Assembly: GCF_026847645.1 (NCBI RefSeq)
Contig: NZ_JAPSMC010000016.1
Coordinates: forward strand, 1-56,490
Direction of reading: 5' to 3'
Length of the DNA stretch: 56,490 nt
DNA from: Anoxybacillus sp. J5B_2022
Lineage (GTDB): Bacteria; Bacillota; Bacilli; Bacillales; Anoxybacillaceae
A program made the translations under genes and the position numbers. Position 1 is the first letter of the stretch. Every line of letters begins with the position of its first letter. The notes below the pieces were generated by a model. That model did no database searches. It was not told the origin of the DNA and saw only the letters and a list, made by a program, of their open reading frames with translations. Below are positions 42,315-54,128 of the stretch, piece after piece.

Positions 42315-42824
42315 TCATTTTTCGCCTCTTCTCCATTTTTCGAAAATTTTTGCGATTTCATCTGTCAGAGGAATTCTGGACAACGGCTTCTGCTCATGAA
42401 TTTTTTCGACTTTTTTCGCAATGCTCCGCTCAATTGCCTCCATCTCCACTAACAGTTCCCGTGCGGATTTCCGCAATGCACCTTGCCCAAAAATCGTCCA
42501 TTGTTCGGTGTAATCAGATGTCGCCACATAAACTTTTGTGCGAACATTAATCAATTGTTTCGCTAATTTTTCGATTCGTTCGTCCGCGGTTTCATGTTCT
42601 CTTGTAAAAATGACATCGACTTGGTGGTTCGTATACTTCTTCTCGATTCCTTGTACGAGGTGTGCATCGAAAACGATAATGACTTTATTGCCGGTAAACC
42701 CTTGATACTCGGCCATTTTCGCGATTAATAAATCCCGTGCTGACGCCAAGTCATGCTCTTTTAACTTGCGCAGCTCCGGCCAAGCGCCAATAATGTTGTA
42801 ACCATCTACAATTAAAATATCCAT
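42315..42824 (-). CDS. rae1: Ribosome-dependent mRNA endoribonuclease Rae1 (YacP)
   Basis: A NYN/PIN-like nuclease of 169 residues that in B. subtilis cleaves mRNA inside the ribosomal A site. It begins MDILIVDGYNIIGAWPELRK, with the catalytic aspartate in the VDGYN motif, and has VIIVFDAH and VATSDYTEQ with further acidic active-site residues. It is five bases after rlmB in the cysE-cysS operon. Confidence 0.94.
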   Translation of the reverse strand: MDILIVDGYNIIGAWPELRKLKEHDLASARDLLIAKMAEYQGFTGNKVIIVFDAHLVQGIEKKYTNHQVDVIFTREHETADERIEKLAKQLINVRTKVYVATSDYTEQWTIFGQGALRKSARELLVEMEAIERSIAKKVEKIHEQKPLSRIPLTDEIAKIFEKWRRGEK

Positions 42825-42829
42825 CGAAA

Positions 42830-43567
42830 TTATTCTCCCAAAGGATATCGTTTACGATACACCTCATACATTAATAAGCTCGCCGCAACAGATGCGTTTA
42901 AAGAAGTGACGTGCCCTCGCATCGGCAGTTTAATTAAAAAGTCACATTTCTCCAACATCAACCGACCAATTCCTTTTCCTTCGCTACCAATGACAAGCGC
43001 TAGCGGCATCGTTCCGTCCAGTTGGCGATAGTCATCTTGACCTTTCGGATCTGTACCAACAATCCACACACCTCTTTCTTTCAACTCATCGATCGTTCTC
43101 GCCAAGTTGGTGACGCGTGCAACCGGAATATGCTCAATCGCCCCTGTCGAAGCTTTAGCTACCGTTTGCGTCAAACCGACCGAACGGCGCTTCGGAATAA
43201 TGATGCCGTGTGCACCTACTGCATCCGCTGTTCTCATAATGGATCCTAAATTATGAGGATCTTCTAACTCGTCCAACAACAAGAGAAAAGGTTGCTCGTT
43301 TCTTTCCGCTGCACGGCGAAATAATTCGTCGACGTCGTAATAGTGATAAGCAGCTACTTGTGCCACCACTCCTTGATGATTTCCATTCGTCATTTGGTCA
43401 AGCTTTTGTTTTGGTACGTATTGTACAAGCACATTTCGTTGTTTCGCCAACTGAATAATCGACTGCATCGTTCCCCGTTGCGATCCGTCAGCAATCCAAA
43501 TTTTATTGACTTCTCTGTCCGATTTTAATGCTTCCATGACAGGATTTTTCCCGATAATAAGGTCCAT
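42830..43567 (-). CDS. rlmB: 23S rRNA (guanosine-2'-O-)-methyltransferase RlmB-like (TrmH family)
   Basis: A SPOUT methyltransferase of 245 residues. The N-terminal substrate-binding domain starts MDLIIGKNPVMEAL; the knotted SAM domain has LDELEDPHNLGSIMRTADAV, VIGSEGKGIGRLML and IKLPMRGHVTSLNASVAASL. RlmB methylates G2251 of 23S rRNA in E. coli; the exact target in Bacilli is less certain. It is two bases after mrnC. Confidence 0.95.
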   Translation of the reverse strand: MDLIIGKNPVMEALKSDREVNKIWIADGSQRGTMQSIIQLAKQRNVLVQYVPKQKLDQMTNGNHQGVVAQVAAYHYYDVDELFRRAAERNEQPFLLLLDELEDPHNLGSIMRTADAVGAHGIIIPKRRSVGLTQTVAKASTGAIEHIPVARVTNLARTIDELKERGVWIVGTDPKGQDDYRQLDGTMPLALVIGSEGKGIGRLMLEKCDFLIKLPMRGHVTSLNASVAASLLMYEVYRKRYPLGE

Positions 43568-43569
43568 TG

Positions 43570-43989
43570 TTACAACTTCCTTTCTTGACTTTCGACAATG
43601 TCAAACGAATAGGCGATGAGTTCTTCCATTCGCTCTTCATTATTTCCCAGGAAATGATAGCCGATCAATGCTTCAAATGCCGTGCTATATCGGTATGTTT
43701 GGACATCTGTATTTTTCGGAGTCGTCACCGACTTGGCATTGCGACCGCGACGAATGATCGCTTGCTCCTCCTCTGTTAATACCGCTTGCTCCAACAATGC
43801 CAAAACGACTTTTGCCTGTGCTTTCGCTGATACATAGCGAATGGCTTGTCGATGCAACTGATTCGGTTTGACGTTTCCTTTCGCAAGAAGGCGATGCCGT
43901 ACATACAGTTCGTAGACGGCATCCCCGATATAGGCGAGAGCAAGGCCATTTAATTGCTTCACGTCTTTAATTTCCGGCAAGAAATTCAT
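43570..43989 (-). CDS. mrnC: Mini-ribonuclease III MrnC
   Basis: Matures the ends of 23S rRNA in Bacillus. The 139-residue protein is a bare RNase III catalytic domain without a double-stranded RNA-binding domain: [20 protein letters not shown] carries the signature acidic residue and [16 protein letters not shown] the second set. It is seven bases after cysS. Confidence 0.96.
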   Translation of the reverse strand: MNFLPEIKDVKQLNGLALAYIGDAVYELYVRHRLLAKGNVKPNQLHRQAIRYVSAKAQAKVVLALLEQAVLTEEEQAIIRRGRNAKSVTTPKNTDVQTYRYSTAFEALIGYHFLGNNEERMEELIAYSFDIVESQERKL

Positions 43990-43996
43990 CGTCCGT

Positions 43997-45394
43997 TTAG
44001 CCTCTTTTCCATCTTGTTCCTTGCGGTGTGTCTTCTAAAATAATATTTTTCGCCTTTAATTCCTCGCGAATTTGGTCCGCTAACGCAAAATCGCGATTCT
44101 TCCGAGCTTCATTCCGTTTTTGGATAAGCGCTTCAATTTCCTCATCAAGCAAAAGTTCCTCTTTTAAAAAAATGCCTAATACGTCAAGCAATTGTTCAAA
44201 CGTCTGCAAAAAGGCGTGAATTACCGTTTCTGATGTGTTCTTTTCAAGCAAATATACATTGGCTTGTTTCGATAGTTCAAATAACGCGGCAATGGCGTTG
44301 GCCGTATTGAAATCATCGTCCATCTCTCGAATAAAGGCATTGCGGCATTCATTAATTTGCTTGAGCCATTGCTCATCATCATCGGTTAAATTGCTGCTGC
44401 TTGCTAGGCGATGTTTTAAATTGAAATACGAGGTTTTTAACCGCTCTAATCCGTTTTTTGTGCTTTCTAATAGCTCTTCGCTATAGTTAATCGGATGGCG
44501 GTAATGCACCGAAAGCATAAAGAAACGCAACACTTGCGGATCAATTTGTTTCACGATATCATGCACAAGCACGAAGTTGCCAAGCGATTTCGACATTTTT
44601 TCGTTATTAATGTTAATATAACCGTTATGCAGCCAATATTTCGCAAACGTTCTTCCTGTCAATGCTTCCGACTGGGCAATTTCGTTTTCGTGATGCGGGA
44701 ACGTCAAATCTTGTCCGCCGGCATGAATATCAATCGTATCGCCTAAATATTTGCGCGCCATCGCCGAGCATTCAATGTGCCAGCCCGGCCGCCCTTTTCC
44801 CCACGGACTATCCCAAGCAATCTCCCCTTCTTTCGCCGCTTTCCATAAAGCGAAGTCCAGCGGATCTTGTTTTTTTTCGCCTACTTCGATGCGCGCGCCG
44901 GCACGCAGTTCATCAATCGATTGATGCGACAGTTTCCCATACTCTGCAAAATTTCTCGTTTTGTAATATACATCGCCATCGACTTCGTATGCATACCCTT
45001 TTTGGATGAGCTGTTCAATAAATTCGATAATCACGTCAATATTTTCCGTCACGCGCGGATGAACGTTCGCTCTTTTGCATCCTAAAGCAGCAATATCTTC
45101 AAAATACGCAGCAATAAAACGTTCGGCGATCGTTGGAACGTCTTCGCCCAATTCCCGTGCTGCCTTAATGAGCTTATCGTCTACATCCGTAAAGTTAGAG
45201 ACGTATTGAACGTTATAGCCACGAAATTCTAAATAGCGGCGGATCGTATCAAAGACGATAGCCGGGCGGGCGTTTCCGATATGAATATAGTTATACACGG
45301 TCGGACCGCATACGTACATTTTGACTTTATTCGGTTCGAGCGGTTCAAATACTTCCTTTTTCCGTGTAAGTGTATTATAAAGCCGAATGCTCAT
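43997..45394 (-). CDS. cysS: Cysteine--tRNA ligase
   Basis: A class I aminoacyl-tRNA synthetase of 465 residues. The HIGH-type motif is [11 protein letters not shown], the second KMSKSLGN, and the catalytic zinc is held by the Cys in YVCGPTVYN, the Cys in HIECSAM and the His of [10 protein letters not shown]. It overlaps the end of cysE by 20 bases, so both are translated together under the cysteine-specific T-box. Confidence 0.98.
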   Translation of the reverse strand: MSIRLYNTLTRKKEVFEPLEPNKVKMYVCGPTVYNYIHIGNARPAIVFDTIRRYLEFRGYNVQYVSNFTDVDDKLIKAARELGEDVPTIAERFIAAYFEDIAALGCKRANVHPRVTENIDVIIEFIEQLIQKGYAYEVDGDVYYKTRNFAEYGKLSHQSIDELRAGARIEVGEKKQDPLDFALWKAAKEGEIAWDSPWGKGRPGWHIECSAMARKYLGDTIDIHAGGQDLTFPHHENEIAQSEALTGRTFAKYWLHNGYININNEKMSKSLGNFVLVHDIVKQIDPQVLRFFMLSVHYRHPINYSEELLESTKNGLERLKTSYFNLKHRLASSSNLTDDDEQWLKQINECRNAFIREMDDDFNTANAIAALFELSKQANVYLLEKNTSETVIHAFLQTFEQLLDVLGIFLKEELLLDEEIEALIQKRNEARKNRDFALADQIREELKAKNIILEDTPQGTRWKRG

Positions 45395-46037
45395 GGTTTG
45401 TCTTCCTTTCTTTTAATTCTTTTAATTCCGTCCGCAATTTTTCAATTTCTTCTTCCAATTCCTTTAGTCGATCGGCAATCGGATCCGGTAAATCGGTATG
45501 GTTTAAGTCTTTTACTTTTACCCCGTTGCGCACAACGACTTTGCCAGGGATGCCGACAACGGTCGAATTTGGTGGTACATCTTTTAATACGACCGATCCT
45601 GCCCCGATTTTCGAGTTCTCGCCAACCGTAATGGAGCCGAGCACTTTCGCGCCGGTAGCGATTAAACAGTTGTCTTTAATCGTCGGATGGCGCTTCCCTT
45701 TCTCTTTTCCTGTTCCACCTAACGTAACTCCTTGATATACGGTCACGTTATCGCCAATTTCGCACGTTTCCCCAATGACAACCCCCATGCCGTGGTCGAT
45801 AAAAAAACGCCGGCCGATTTTTGCCCCTGGATGAATCTCGATGCCTGTGAAAAAGCGGCTAATTTGTGAAATCAGTCTAGCGATAAAATAAAATTTCCGT
45901 TTATAAAACGCATGAGCAATTCGATGCGCCCAAATCGCATGCAGCCCAGAATACGTTAAAATGACTTCCAAATAACTTCTTGCCGCTGGGTCTTGCTCAA
46001 AAATCACTTCGATATCTTCTTTTAATGTTTTAAACAA
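45375..46037 (-). CDS. cysE: Serine O-acetyltransferase
   Basis: Makes O-acetylserine, the precursor of cysteine. I start it at the TTG 46037 ([20 protein letters not shown] follows), which has GGAGGGAGG just upstream and matches the 217-residue B. subtilis enzyme; the longer open frame to 46151 crosses the T-box. Of 220 residues, the central part holds left-handed beta-helix hexapeptides ([20 protein letters not shown], with the catalytic His) and [16 protein letters not shown]. The C-terminus is charged and helical. Confidence 0.95.
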   Translation of the reverse strand: MFKTLKEDIEVIFEQDPAARSYLEVILTYSGLHAIWAHRIAHAFYKRKFYFIARLISQISRFFTGIEIHPGAKIGRRFFIDHGMGVVIGETCEIGDNVTVYQGVTLGGTGKEKGKRHPTIKDNCLIATGAKVLGSITVGENSKIGAGSVVLKDVPPNSTVVGIPGKVVVRNGVKVKDLNHTDLPDPIADRLKELEEEIEKLRTELKELKERKTNHEHSAL

Positions 46038-46066
46038 TGGTCCTCCCTCCAGTTTCTCAATATAAT

Positions 46067-46101
46067 AAAAAAGCGTCCCTGTGCTCCTCACACAGAGACG
46101 C
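46067..46101 (-). terminator. T-box-controlled terminator before cysE
   Basis: GCGTCTCTGTG and CACAGGGACGC (46073-46101, minus strand) pair with one G-U around TGAGGAG, followed by TTTTTT. The upstream arm begins right after the T-box, so antiterminator and terminator exclude each other. Confidence 0.9.
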
Positions 46102-46310
46102 CGAAGCGCGGTTCCACTCTGTTTAGCCAACGAAAAAGTTAGCTCACTCAACTCTTATAACGGAAGAGAATCCGCTCCACTCTACTACAGAACGTCTCTG
46201 GTTCGAAAGGAGGCTCCGAGGGGCATTTCAAAAACATCGAACATAAGTCACTTCCAGCCAAGGTGACTCTCTCTGTCATGCCAATGTTTTTTACTTCTCC
46301 TCGTCTACGC
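46067..46310 (-). promoter_or_regulatory. T-box riboswitch, probably tRNA-Cys specific, before cysE-cysS
   Basis: The 240-base leader between gltX and cysE has the T-box core AGAGTGGAACCGCG (46107-46120 on the minus strand), then a terminator. Stem I can be followed: CGAGG/CCTCG base, a loop-E pair (AGTA with GAA), upper helix AAAAACAT/ATGTTTTT. The specifier loop reads GAAATGCC with TGC (Cys) at 46223-46225. The T-box UGGA would pair with a U discriminator base, as tRNA-Cys has, unlike most tRNAs. Confidence 0.9.
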
Positions 46311-46311
46311 T

Positions 46312-47781
46312 TTAACTTATAGAATGAATCGCTTTGCCTAACCGTTGAACGACTTTTTCTTTGCCTAGCAATTGAATGGCTAACGGCAATTCTGGACCGT
46401 GCGTTTGTCCCGTTGTTGCCACACGAATCGGCATAAATAGCTTTTTCCCTTTTTGTCCCGTTGTTTTTTGTACAGATTTAATGGACGCTTTAATCGCATC
46501 AGCTGTAAATGATTCTAGCTGGTTGATTTCTTCTAAAAACGCACGGAGCACTTCCGGCACTTGTTCTTCAGAAAGCACTTCTCTCGCTTCCTCATTATAC
46601 TCAATCTCTTCTTTAAAGAACAACTCTGACAACTCGACAATTTCAGCGCCATAGCTCATTTGTTCTTGATATAACGCGATTAAATGACGCGCCCAGTCTT
46701 TTTGTTCTTCGCTCATTTGCTCCGGTAAGCGCCCTGCCTTTACTAAATGAGGAAGGGATAATTCCACAAGCCGATCTAAATCGAGCTTCTTAATATATTG
46801 ATTATTCATCCATGTCAACTTTTGTTTATCAAACATCGACGGCGATTTCGATAAACGAGAAACGTCAAAAATCCGAATCAGTTCCTCTTTTGTGAAAATT
46901 TCTTCTTCCCCTTCTGGTGACCATCCTAATAAAGCAAAGAAGTTAAACATCGCCTCTGGTAAATATCCGAGTTCTTTATACTGGGATACAAATTGAATAA
47001 TCGATTCATCGCGCTTCGATAATTTTTTTCGATTTTCATTTACAATGAGCGTCAAATGCGCGTACTGCGGTGCTTCCCAACCGAAATATTCATAAATCAT
47101 CAGCTGTTTCGGCGTATTCGATAAATGTTCTTCGCCGCGAAATACATGCGTAATTTTCATTAAGTGATCGTCAATGACGACCGCAAAGTTATAAGTCGGA
47201 ATGCCGTTCGCTTTCACAATAACCCAATCGCCAATATCTTTTGATTCAAACGATACGCGGCCGCGAACCATGTCTTCGAATTCATACACTTTTCCTTCTG
47301 GCACTTTAACGCGGATCGTATACGGTTTTCCTTCCGCTTCAAGCTGCTTGATTTGTTCCGGCGTCAAATGACGGCATTTTCCGCTATATTGTGGCGCAGC
47401 GATGCCAGCTGCTTTTTGCGCCTCACGCTCCTGCTCCAACTCTTCCGGCGTACAAAAACATTTATACGCATATCCTTTTTCTAACAATTCATTTGTATAT
47501 TGACGATATATATCAAGCCGCTCTGTTTGGCGGTACGGTCCATATCCTCCATCTTTATCGACCGATTCATCATATTCGATGCCAAGCCATTTTAAATTTT
47601 CCAGCTGAGATTGTTCTCCGCCTTCTACATTCCGTTCAATATCTGTATCTTCAATACGAACAATAAATTTCCCGTTATGATGGCGGGCAAACAAATAGTT
47701 GAACAGCGCTGTGCGAGCGCCGCCGATATGTAAATGGCCGGTCGGGCTCGGCGCATAACGCACCCTTACTTCATACGACAT
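46312..47781 (-). CDS. gltX: Glutamate--tRNA ligase
   Basis: A 489-residue class I synthetase; in Bacilli it also charges tRNA-Gln with glutamate for later amidation by GatCAB. Motifs are [20 protein letters not shown] and [10 protein letters not shown], with a C-terminal helical anticodon-binding part. The insertion with [12 protein letters not shown] and the GLN-type ending [17 protein letters not shown] are normal. It has its own promoter and precedes the T-box. Confidence 0.98.
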   Translation of the reverse strand: MSYEVRVRYAPSPTGHLHIGGARTALFNYLFARHHNGKFIVRIEDTDIERNVEGGEQSQLENLKWLGIEYDESVDKDGGYGPYRQTERLDIYRQYTNELLEKGYAYKCFCTPEELEQEREAQKAAGIAAPQYSGKCRHLTPEQIKQLEAEGKPYTIRVKVPEGKVYEFEDMVRGRVSFESKDIGDWVIVKANGIPTYNFAVVIDDHLMKITHVFRGEEHLSNTPKQLMIYEYFGWEAPQYAHLTLIVNENRKKLSKRDESIIQFVSQYKELGYLPEAMFNFFALLGWSPEGEEEIFTKEELIRIFDVSRLSKSPSMFDKQKLTWMNNQYIKKLDLDRLVELSLPHLVKAGRLPEQMSEEQKDWARHLIALYQEQMSYGAEIVELSELFFKEEIEYNEEAREVLSEEQVPEVLRAFLEEINQLESFTADAIKASIKSVQKTTGQKGKKLFMPIRVATTGQTHGPELPLAIQLLGKEKVVQRLGKAIHSIS

Positions 47782-47817
47782 ACAACAACCTCCATCAATT
47801 TGTACTGTGTACTTGTT

Positions 47818-47846
47818 ATTTTAAATGATTCGGTTATAAAGTTCAA
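47818..47846 (-). promoter_or_regulatory. Promoter of gltX
   Basis: TTGAAC (47841-47846), 17-bp spacer and TAAAAT (47818-47823) on the minus strand, in the 70-base gap after ispF. Confidence 0.65.
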
Positions 47847-47851
47847 AACGA

Positions 47852-48328
47852 TTATTGCTTTTGCAGTAATACGATTGCTTGAGCAGCAATCCCCTCTTCT
47901 CGTCCAGTAAATCCGAGCCGCTCCGTCGTCGTCGCCTTCACGTTTACTTGGGATGGATCTCCTTCTAATAACCGCGCAATTGTTTCTTTCATGCTTTCAA
48001 TATACGGCGCCATTTTCGGCTTTTGTGCAATGATCGTACAATCAACGTTAACGAGCTGATATCCTTCGTTTTTGACAAGATTCCATACGTGTTGTAGAAG
48101 CAACGCCGAATCAGCGTTTTTATATTGTGGATCGGTATCTGGAAAATGTTTGCCGATATCGCCGGCACCAATTGCGCCTAAACAAGCATCTGCCACCGCA
48201 TGCAATAATACGTCTGCATCCGAATGGCCAAGCAACCCTTTTTCGTACGGAATTTCAATGCCGCCGATGATCAACGGACGGCCTTCGACGAACTGATGAA
48301 CGTCAAACCCTTGTCCAATTCGAAACAT
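47852..48328 (-). CDS. ispF: 2-C-methyl-D-erythritol 2,4-cyclodiphosphate synthase
   Basis: Fifth step of the MEP isoprenoid pathway. The 158-residue protein starts [13 protein letters not shown] with metal ligands Asp8 and His10; [16 protein letters not shown] gives the third ligand His42 and [20 protein letters not shown] is the C-terminal signature. It follows ispD by 17 bases. Confidence 0.98.
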   Translation of the reverse strand: MFRIGQGFDVHQFVEGRPLIIGGIEIPYEKGLLGHSDADVLLHAVADACLGAIGAGDIGKHFPDTDPQYKNADSALLLQHVWNLVKNEGYQLVNVDCTIIAQKPKMAPYIESMKETIARLLEGDPSQVNVKATTTERLGFTGREEGIAAQAIVLLQKQ

Positions 48329-48345
48329 ATAGTCACCTTTCTTTC

Positions 48346-49029
<684 letters not shown>

Positions 49030-49033
49030 TTAA

Positions 49034-50128
49034 CTATAGCGCCTTTTGAAGAAGTTTTAATTTCGCAAAAATCATTCTCCCCGCAGATGTTTGTAACACG
49101 CTTGTGACGAGTACGTCAACACGTTTGCCGATATATTCTTTTCCGTCCTCAACGACAATCATCGTCCCGTCGTCTAAATAAGCCACGCCTTGATTATGCT
49201 CTTTTCCGTCTTTAATCACTTGGACATTTAGCTCTTCCCCCGGAAGAACGACTGGTTTCACGGCATTGGCTAAATCGTTAATATTGAGCACCCGCACATT
49301 TTGCAGTTCGCATACTTTGTTTAAATTAAAATCATTCGTGACAACGACGCCTGATGTTAATTTTGCTAGCTTTACTAATTTACTGTCCACTTCTTGAATG
49401 TCATCGAAATCGCCTTCATAAATTTCTACTTTCATTTCCAATTCTTTTTGAATGCGATTTAAAATATCTAATCCTCGACGGCCGCGGTTTCTTTTCAATA
49501 CATCCGAAGAATCCGCAATATGCTGCAACTCCTCTAATACGAATCGCGGAATGACAATTGTCCCTTCTAAAAAGCCCGTTTGGCAAATGTCCGCAATCCG
49601 TCCATCAATAATGACACTTGTATCCAAAATTTTTAAGGCACGGCCTTTTTGGCTTTCATTTTCTTCTTCGTTTCCTTTTTTCTTCGCCATCCGATTAGAG
49701 ATCGAAAATAAACTCATTAGCTCATGCCGTTTTTTAAACCCTACTTGAAACCCTAAATAGCCGAGCAAAATCGTTAAAAAGACCGGTAACACCGTGTTCA
49801 CCACTTGAAACTGAAAAGCCTTTAGCGGCATAACGACTAAAAAAGCAACAACCAGGCCAAAAATAAGGCCTAAACTACCGAACAAAATATCTGTCACAGG
49901 CGCTTTCACAAGCGATTCTTCCATCCAGCGAATGACATCGACAACGTAATCTACAGCCCAAAAAGTCATAATAAAGAAAATAAGTGCCCCAACAATCGCC
50001 AACATATATGGATTATTTAAAATAGAAAGATGCTCCACCTTCATTAACGCAAGCAAATCAGGAAGAAACATAATCCCAAGCGTTCCTCCGATCACTAAAA
50101 AAAACAATTGAACGATTCTTTTTAACAT
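49034..50128 (-). CDS. yacL: PIN/TRAM-domain membrane protein YacL
   Basis: A 364-residue protein with four N-terminal membrane segments (to about residue 125, including the ADYVVDV loop region), then a PIN nuclease domain beginning [16 protein letters not shown] and a TRAM RNA-binding domain at the end ([20 protein letters not shown]). Acidic PIN residues are present, so RNase activity is plausible but unproven. The ATG at 50128 has GGAGGTGAAAG upstream. In B. subtilis disA lies between radA and this gene; here it is absent. Confidence 0.92.
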   Translation of the reverse strand: MLKRIVQLFFLVIGGTLGIMFLPDLLALMKVEHLSILNNPYMLAIVGALIFFIMTFWAVDYVVDVIRWMEESLVKAPVTDILFGSLGLIFGLVVAFLVVMPLKAFQFQVVNTVLPVFLTILLGYLGFQVGFKKRHELMSLFSISNRMAKKKGNEEENESQKGRALKILDTSVIIDGRIADICQTGFLEGTIVIPRFVLEELQHIADSSDVLKRNRGRRGLDILNRIQKELEMKVEIYEGDFDDIQEVDSKLVKLAKLTSGVVVTNDFNLNKVCELQNVRVLNINDLANAVKPVVLPGEELNVQVIKDGKEHNQGVAYLDDGTMIVVEDGKEYIGKRVDVLVTSVLQTSAGRMIFAKLKLLQKAL

Positions 50129-50237
50129 TCTTTCACCTCCTCTATTATCATTATAAACAGTTTCCAATGTTTGAAACCAATCATAACACAGTTTTTAATC
50201 TTTTTAAAAAATTTGATACATATTTGTAACGTTCCTG
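50129..50237 (-). other. radA-yacL gap: no disA, possible yacL promoter
   Basis: These 109 bases contain no coding frame. The minus strand has TATAAT at 50150-50155, with TTGGTT 19 bp upstream as a weak -35, and a GTTTC/GAAAC inverted repeat in the spacer. No remnant of disA is recognisable. Confidence 0.5.
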
Positions 50238-51617
50238 TTATTTTTGACGCCCTAGCGTGTACTCCAGCGCTTCCGCCACATGAGACACACCAATAACTTC
50301 AATTCCTTTTGGCACACTCCATCCGCCGAGATTATTTTTCGGAAGGATAATGCGTTGGAATCCGAGCTTAACCGCTTCTTGTACCCGTTGTTCGATGCGA
50401 GAAACGCGACGTACTTCCCCTGTCAGTCCTACTTCGCCAATGATCACATCCGATGGGTTCGTCGGCTGATCGCGAAAACTAGAAGCAATGCTCACCGCTA
50501 CCGCCAAATCAATGGCTGGTTCGTCTAGCTTCACGCCGCCCGCCACTTTTAAATACGCATCTTGGTTTTGTAAAAGCAGGCCGACCCGTTTTTCCAGCAC
50601 CGCCATTAACAACGACACCCGATTGTGATCGATTCCCGTTGCCATTCGTCGTGGGTTTCCAAAACTTGTTGGCGAAATTAACGCTTGAATTTCAACTAGC
50701 ACAGGTCTCGTTCCTTCCATGGAAGCGACAACCGTTGAGCCGGCAACTCCACCAGACCGTTCTTCTAAAAATACTTCTGATGGATTTTCAACTTCCAACA
50801 AGCCGGACTCTCTCATTTCAAAAATGCCGATTTCATTCGTCGACCCGAACCGATTTTTCACTGCTCGTAAAATCCGGTACGTATGATGCCGTTCTCCTTC
50901 AAAATAAAGAACGGTATCTACCATATGTTCTAAAATTCTCGGGCCAGCAATCGATCCTTCTTTTGTAACATGCCCGACGATGAAAATGGCAATACCTTTT
51001 GTTTTCGCAATTCTCATCAATTCTCCCGTACATTCTCTTACTTGAGAAACGCTTCCTGGTGCGGACGTAATTTCCGCGCGGTAAATCGTTTGAATCGAAT
51101 CGATGACGACGAAATGGGGTTGAATTTCTTCAATCGCTTGGTGAATATATTCTAAATCTGTTTCTGATAAGACGTATAAATCGTGAGCAGAAACGCCAAG
51201 GCGATCTGCCCGCAATTTCGTTTGTTTCACCGATTCTTCCCCAGAAATATACAACACTTTATGATGCTTTGCGGCTAGTTGCGACGACACCTGCAAAAGA
51301 AGCGTTGATTTCCCGATCCCAGGATCACCGCCGATTAATACAAGCGAACCTTTAACAATTCCTCCACCTAATACTCGATTAAACTCGGAAAGATCTGTCG
51401 TAATTCTCGGTTCTTGCGCTGTCGTAATCGTCGTAATGGATACAGGTTTAGAAATGGTGCTAGGAGAAGAGTGAACAAACACCCCTCTTGTCGCCGGTTT
51501 CGTCCGCTCCGTTTCTTCTACCATCGTGTTCCACGCTTGGCATCCGGGACATTTTCCCATCCATTTGGCGGATTCGTATCCACATTCTTGGCAAACAAAT
51601 TTCGTTTTTTTCTTCAT
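50238..51617 (-). CDS. radA: DNA repair protein RadA
   Basis: RadA is a RecA-like branch-migration helicase in recombination. The 459 residues start [20 protein letters not shown] with a zinc finger (Cys 9, 12, 23, 26), then Walker [14 protein letters not shown], Walker [11 protein letters not shown], the RadA-specific KNRFG ([13 protein letters not shown]) and a Lon-protease-like C-terminal domain. I use the ATG at 51617. It follows clpC across a hairpin, so part of its mRNA should come from the heat-shock operon. Confidence 0.97.
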   Translation of the reverse strand: MKKKTKFVCQECGYESAKWMGKCPGCQAWNTMVEETERTKPATRGVFVHSSPSTISKPVSITTITTAQEPRITTDLSEFNRVLGGGIVKGSLVLIGGDPGIGKSTLLLQVSSQLAAKHHKVLYISGEESVKQTKLRADRLGVSAHDLYVLSETDLEYIHQAIEEIQPHFVVIDSIQTIYRAEITSAPGSVSQVRECTGELMRIAKTKGIAIFIVGHVTKEGSIAGPRILEHMVDTVLYFEGERHHTYRILRAVKNRFGSTNEIGIFEMRESGLLEVENPSEVFLEERSGGVAGSTVVASMEGTRPVLVEIQALISPTSFGNPRRMATGIDHNRVSLLMAVLEKRVGLLLQNQDAYLKVAGGVKLDEPAIDLAVAVSIASSFRDQPTNPSDVIIGEVGLTGEVRRVSRIEQRVQEAVKLGFQRIILPKNNLGGWSVPKGIEVIGVSHVAEALEYTLGRQK

Positions 51618-51648
51618 ATCGTAAATTCCTTTCTCCAAACAAATGCAA

Positions 51649-51686
51649 AACAAGGTATGCGCCTAACGGTCGCCGCATACCTTGTT
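51649..51686 (-). terminator. Hairpin between clpC and radA
   Basis: AACAAGGTATGCG (51649-51661) and its exact reverse complement (51674-51686) form a 13-bp stem with a 12-base loop. The minus-strand tail TTTTGCATTTG is only weakly T-rich, so termination of the ctsR operon is likely partial. Confidence 0.7.
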
Positions 51687-51695
51687 GCCTTATTT

Positions 51696-54128
51696 TTACT
51701 GAACGGTTTGTTCCGATAATACGACGAATTCTCCGTCTTTCACATCAACAACGACTTTTTGTCCTTTTGCAATTGTTCCTTTCAACAACTCCTCTGATAA
51801 ACGGTCTTCGATATGTTTTTGCAACGCTCGGCGCAATGGACGCGCACCGTATTCTGGATCGTATCCTTCTTCAGCAATTTTTTGGATCGCTGCTTGCGTC
51901 AATTCTAGGTCGATATCTTGTTCTTTTAATCGTTTTACAAGCTGTTCCGCCATTAAATTCACAATTTGTGCTAAATGTTGTTTTTCAAGCGCATGGAAGA
52001 CGATGATTTCATCAATACGGTTCAAAAACTCTGGACGGAACGCTTTTTTCAGCTCATCCATTACTTTACCTTTCATGTCTTTATATTTTTCTCCTTCGTC
52101 TTGGACGTTAAAACCAACATATTTGTTGCGTTTCAACGCATCCGCCCCAACGTTTGATGTCATAATGACAATCGTATTACGAAAATCAACCGTTCTTCCT
52201 TTTGAATCCGTTAAACGTCCATCCTCCAACACTTGCAATAAAATATTAAAGACGTCCGGATGCGCTTTTTCCATCTCATCTAATAAAACAACCGAATACG
52301 GTTTGCGGCGTACTTTTTCCGTTAATTGGCCCCCTTCTTCATATCCGACATATCCAGGAGGTGAGCCAACAAGACGAGAAGTAGAATGTTTCTCCATATA
52401 TTCCGACATGTCGATACGAATCAAAGCATCTTCATCGCCAAACATCGCTTCCGCTAACGCCCGCGCCAACTCTGTTTTTCCGACACCTGTTGGACCTAGG
52501 AAAATAAACGAACCGATCGGGCGTTTCGGATCTTTCAGTCCTGCACGAGCACGGCGCACCGCTTTCGCTACTGCTTTCACTGCCTCTTCTTGCCCGATGA
52601 CGCGCGAATGCAATATTTCTTCAAGTTTCAATAGCCGTTCTGTTTCCGTTTGCGCCAGCTTCGAAACCGGAATTCCCGTCCAGCTCGATACAACCATAGC
52701 AATATCTTCAACCGTCACTTCAGAGTTTTCTTTTCCTTGCTTTTCTTTCCATGCTCGTTTCGTTTCCTCTAGCTGCTCGCGCAATCGCTGCTCCGTATCG
52801 CGCAAAGACGCCGCTTTTTCAAACTCTTGACTTTGCACCGCCGCATCTTTTTCTTTGCGAACCTCTTCTAATTTTTGTTCTAATTCTTTTAAGTTTGGCG
52901 GCGTTGTGAAAGAACGAAGGCGAACTTTCGAACAAGCTTCATCAATTAAGTCAATCGCTTTATCTGGAAGAAAACGGTCGGTAATGTAACGGTCTGACAA
53001 CTTCACCGCTTGAATAATCGCTTCGTCAGAAATCGATACGCGATGATGCGCTTCATATCGGTCACGCAATCCTTTTAAAATTTGAATGGATTCCTCGACA
53101 GTTGGTTCATCGACATAAATCGGCTGAAAGCGACGTTCTAATGCAGCATCTTTTTCGATATATTTTCGATATTCATCTAATGTCGTCGCTCCAATACATT
53201 GTAATTCCCCGCGGGCAAGCGATGGCTTCAAAATATTGGAAGCATCAATAGCTCCTTCCGCGCCACCTGCACCAATCAATGTATGAAGTTCGTCGATGAA
53301 TAAAATAATATTTCCGGCTTGCCGAATTTCATCCATCACTTTTTTCAAACGATCTTCAAATTCACCGCGGTATTTCGTTCCTGCGACTACCGTTCCCATG
53401 TCAAGCGTCATCACTCGTTTATCGCGAAGCGTTTCTGGAACTTCATTATTGACAATTTGCTGTGCCAATCCTTCCGCGATTGCTGTTTTGCCGACACCCG
53501 GTTCCCCGATTAAAACAGGGTTATTTTTCGTACGGCGGCTTAATACTTCAATCACACGTTGAATTTCTTTGCTTCTTCCAATCACCGGATCTAAGCTACC
53601 TTCACGGGCAATCGCTGTTAAATCGCGAGCGAGGCTGTCTAGCGTTGGCGTGCTGACGTGGGAAGAACTCCCTTGATGTCCGGAAATGGACTCGTTGCTT
53701 CCCAATAATTGCAACACTTGTTGCCGCGCTTTATTCAAGCTCACTCCTAAGTTATTGAGAACGCGAGCTGCCACTCCTTCTCCTTCGCGAATAAGTCCGA
53801 GCAAAATATGTTCTGTTCCTACATACGAATGTCCAAGCTTTCTTGCTTCATCCATCGAAAGTTCGATCACTTTTTTCGCACGCGGTGTATAATGGATCGT
53901 TTGCGAAGACTCATGTCCTCGACCAATTAACGTTTCCACTTCCTTCTGAATTTTATCTGGTCCTAACCCTAACGCAATTAATGCTTTAGCGGCAATTCCT
54001 TCTCCTTCGCGAATAAGTCCGAGCAAAATATGTTCTGTTCCAATATTATTATGACCGAGGCGCACAGCTTCTTCTTGAGCTAACGCCAACACTTTTTGCG
54101 CCCGTTCCGTAAATCTACCGAACATCAT
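51696..54128 (-). CDS. clpC: ATP-dependent Clp protease ATP-binding subunit ClpC
   Basis: An 810-residue Hsp100 unfoldase that feeds ClpP. Two N-terminal Clp repeats ([20 protein letters not shown] and a second around [20 protein letters not shown]) precede AAA domain 1 (Walker A GEPGVGKT), a UVR-containing middle domain ([18 protein letters not shown]) and AAA domain 2 ([14 protein letters not shown]). The second Walker B reads [12 protein letters not shown], Met instead of the usual Ile. The start overlaps the mcsB stop by 4 bases. McsB and McsA next to it tag and deliver substrates. The window has no clpP. Confidence 0.98.
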   Translation of the reverse strand: MMFGRFTERAQKVLALAQEEAVRLGHNNIGTEHILLGLIREGEGIAAKALIALGLGPDKIQKEVETLIGRGHESSQTIHYTPRAKKVIELSMDEARKLGHSYVGTEHILLGLIREGEGVAARVLNNLGVSLNKARQQVLQLLGSNESISGHQGSSSHVSTPTLDSLARDLTAIAREGSLDPVIGRSKEIQRVIEVLSRRTKNNPVLIGEPGVGKTAIAEGLAQQIVNNEVPETLRDKRVMTLDMGTVVAGTKYRGEFEDRLKKVMDEIRQAGNIILFIDELHTLIGAGGAEGAIDASNILKPSLARGELQCIGATTLDEYRKYIEKDAALERRFQPIYVDEPTVEESIQILKGLRDRYEAHHRVSISDEAIIQAVKLSDRYITDRFLPDKAIDLIDEACSKVRLRSFTTPPNLKELEQKLEEVRKEKDAAVQSQEFEKAASLRDTEQRLREQLEETKRAWKEKQGKENSEVTVEDIAMVVSSWTGIPVSKLAQTETERLLKLEEILHSRVIGQEEAVKAVAKAVRRARAGLKDPKRPIGSFIFLGPTGVGKTELARALAEAMFGDEDALIRIDMSEYMEKHSTSRLVGSPPGYVGYEEGGQLTEKVRRKPYSVVLLDEMEKAHPDVFNILLQVLEDGRLTDSKGRTVDFRNTIVIMTSNVGADALKRNKYVGFNVQDEGEKYKDMKGKVMDELKKAFRPEFLNRIDEIIVFHALEKQHLAQIVNLMAEQLVKRLKEQDIDLELTQAAIQKIAEEGYDPEYGARPLRRALQKHIEDRLSEELLKGTIAKGQKVVVDVKDGEFVVLSEQTVQ

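Noticed and set aside
52003-52830. A 275-codon open frame on the plus strand
   Set aside because: It is antisense to clpC, has no ribosome site and no recognisable protein family; it is a by-product of clpC codon usage.
53750-54060. Repeated DNA within clpC (two stretches reading TCCTTCGCGAATAAGTCCGA and neighbouring bases)
   Set aside because: They encode the two homologous N-terminal Clp repeats ([10 protein letters not shown] in each) and are not a mobile or regulatory repeat.
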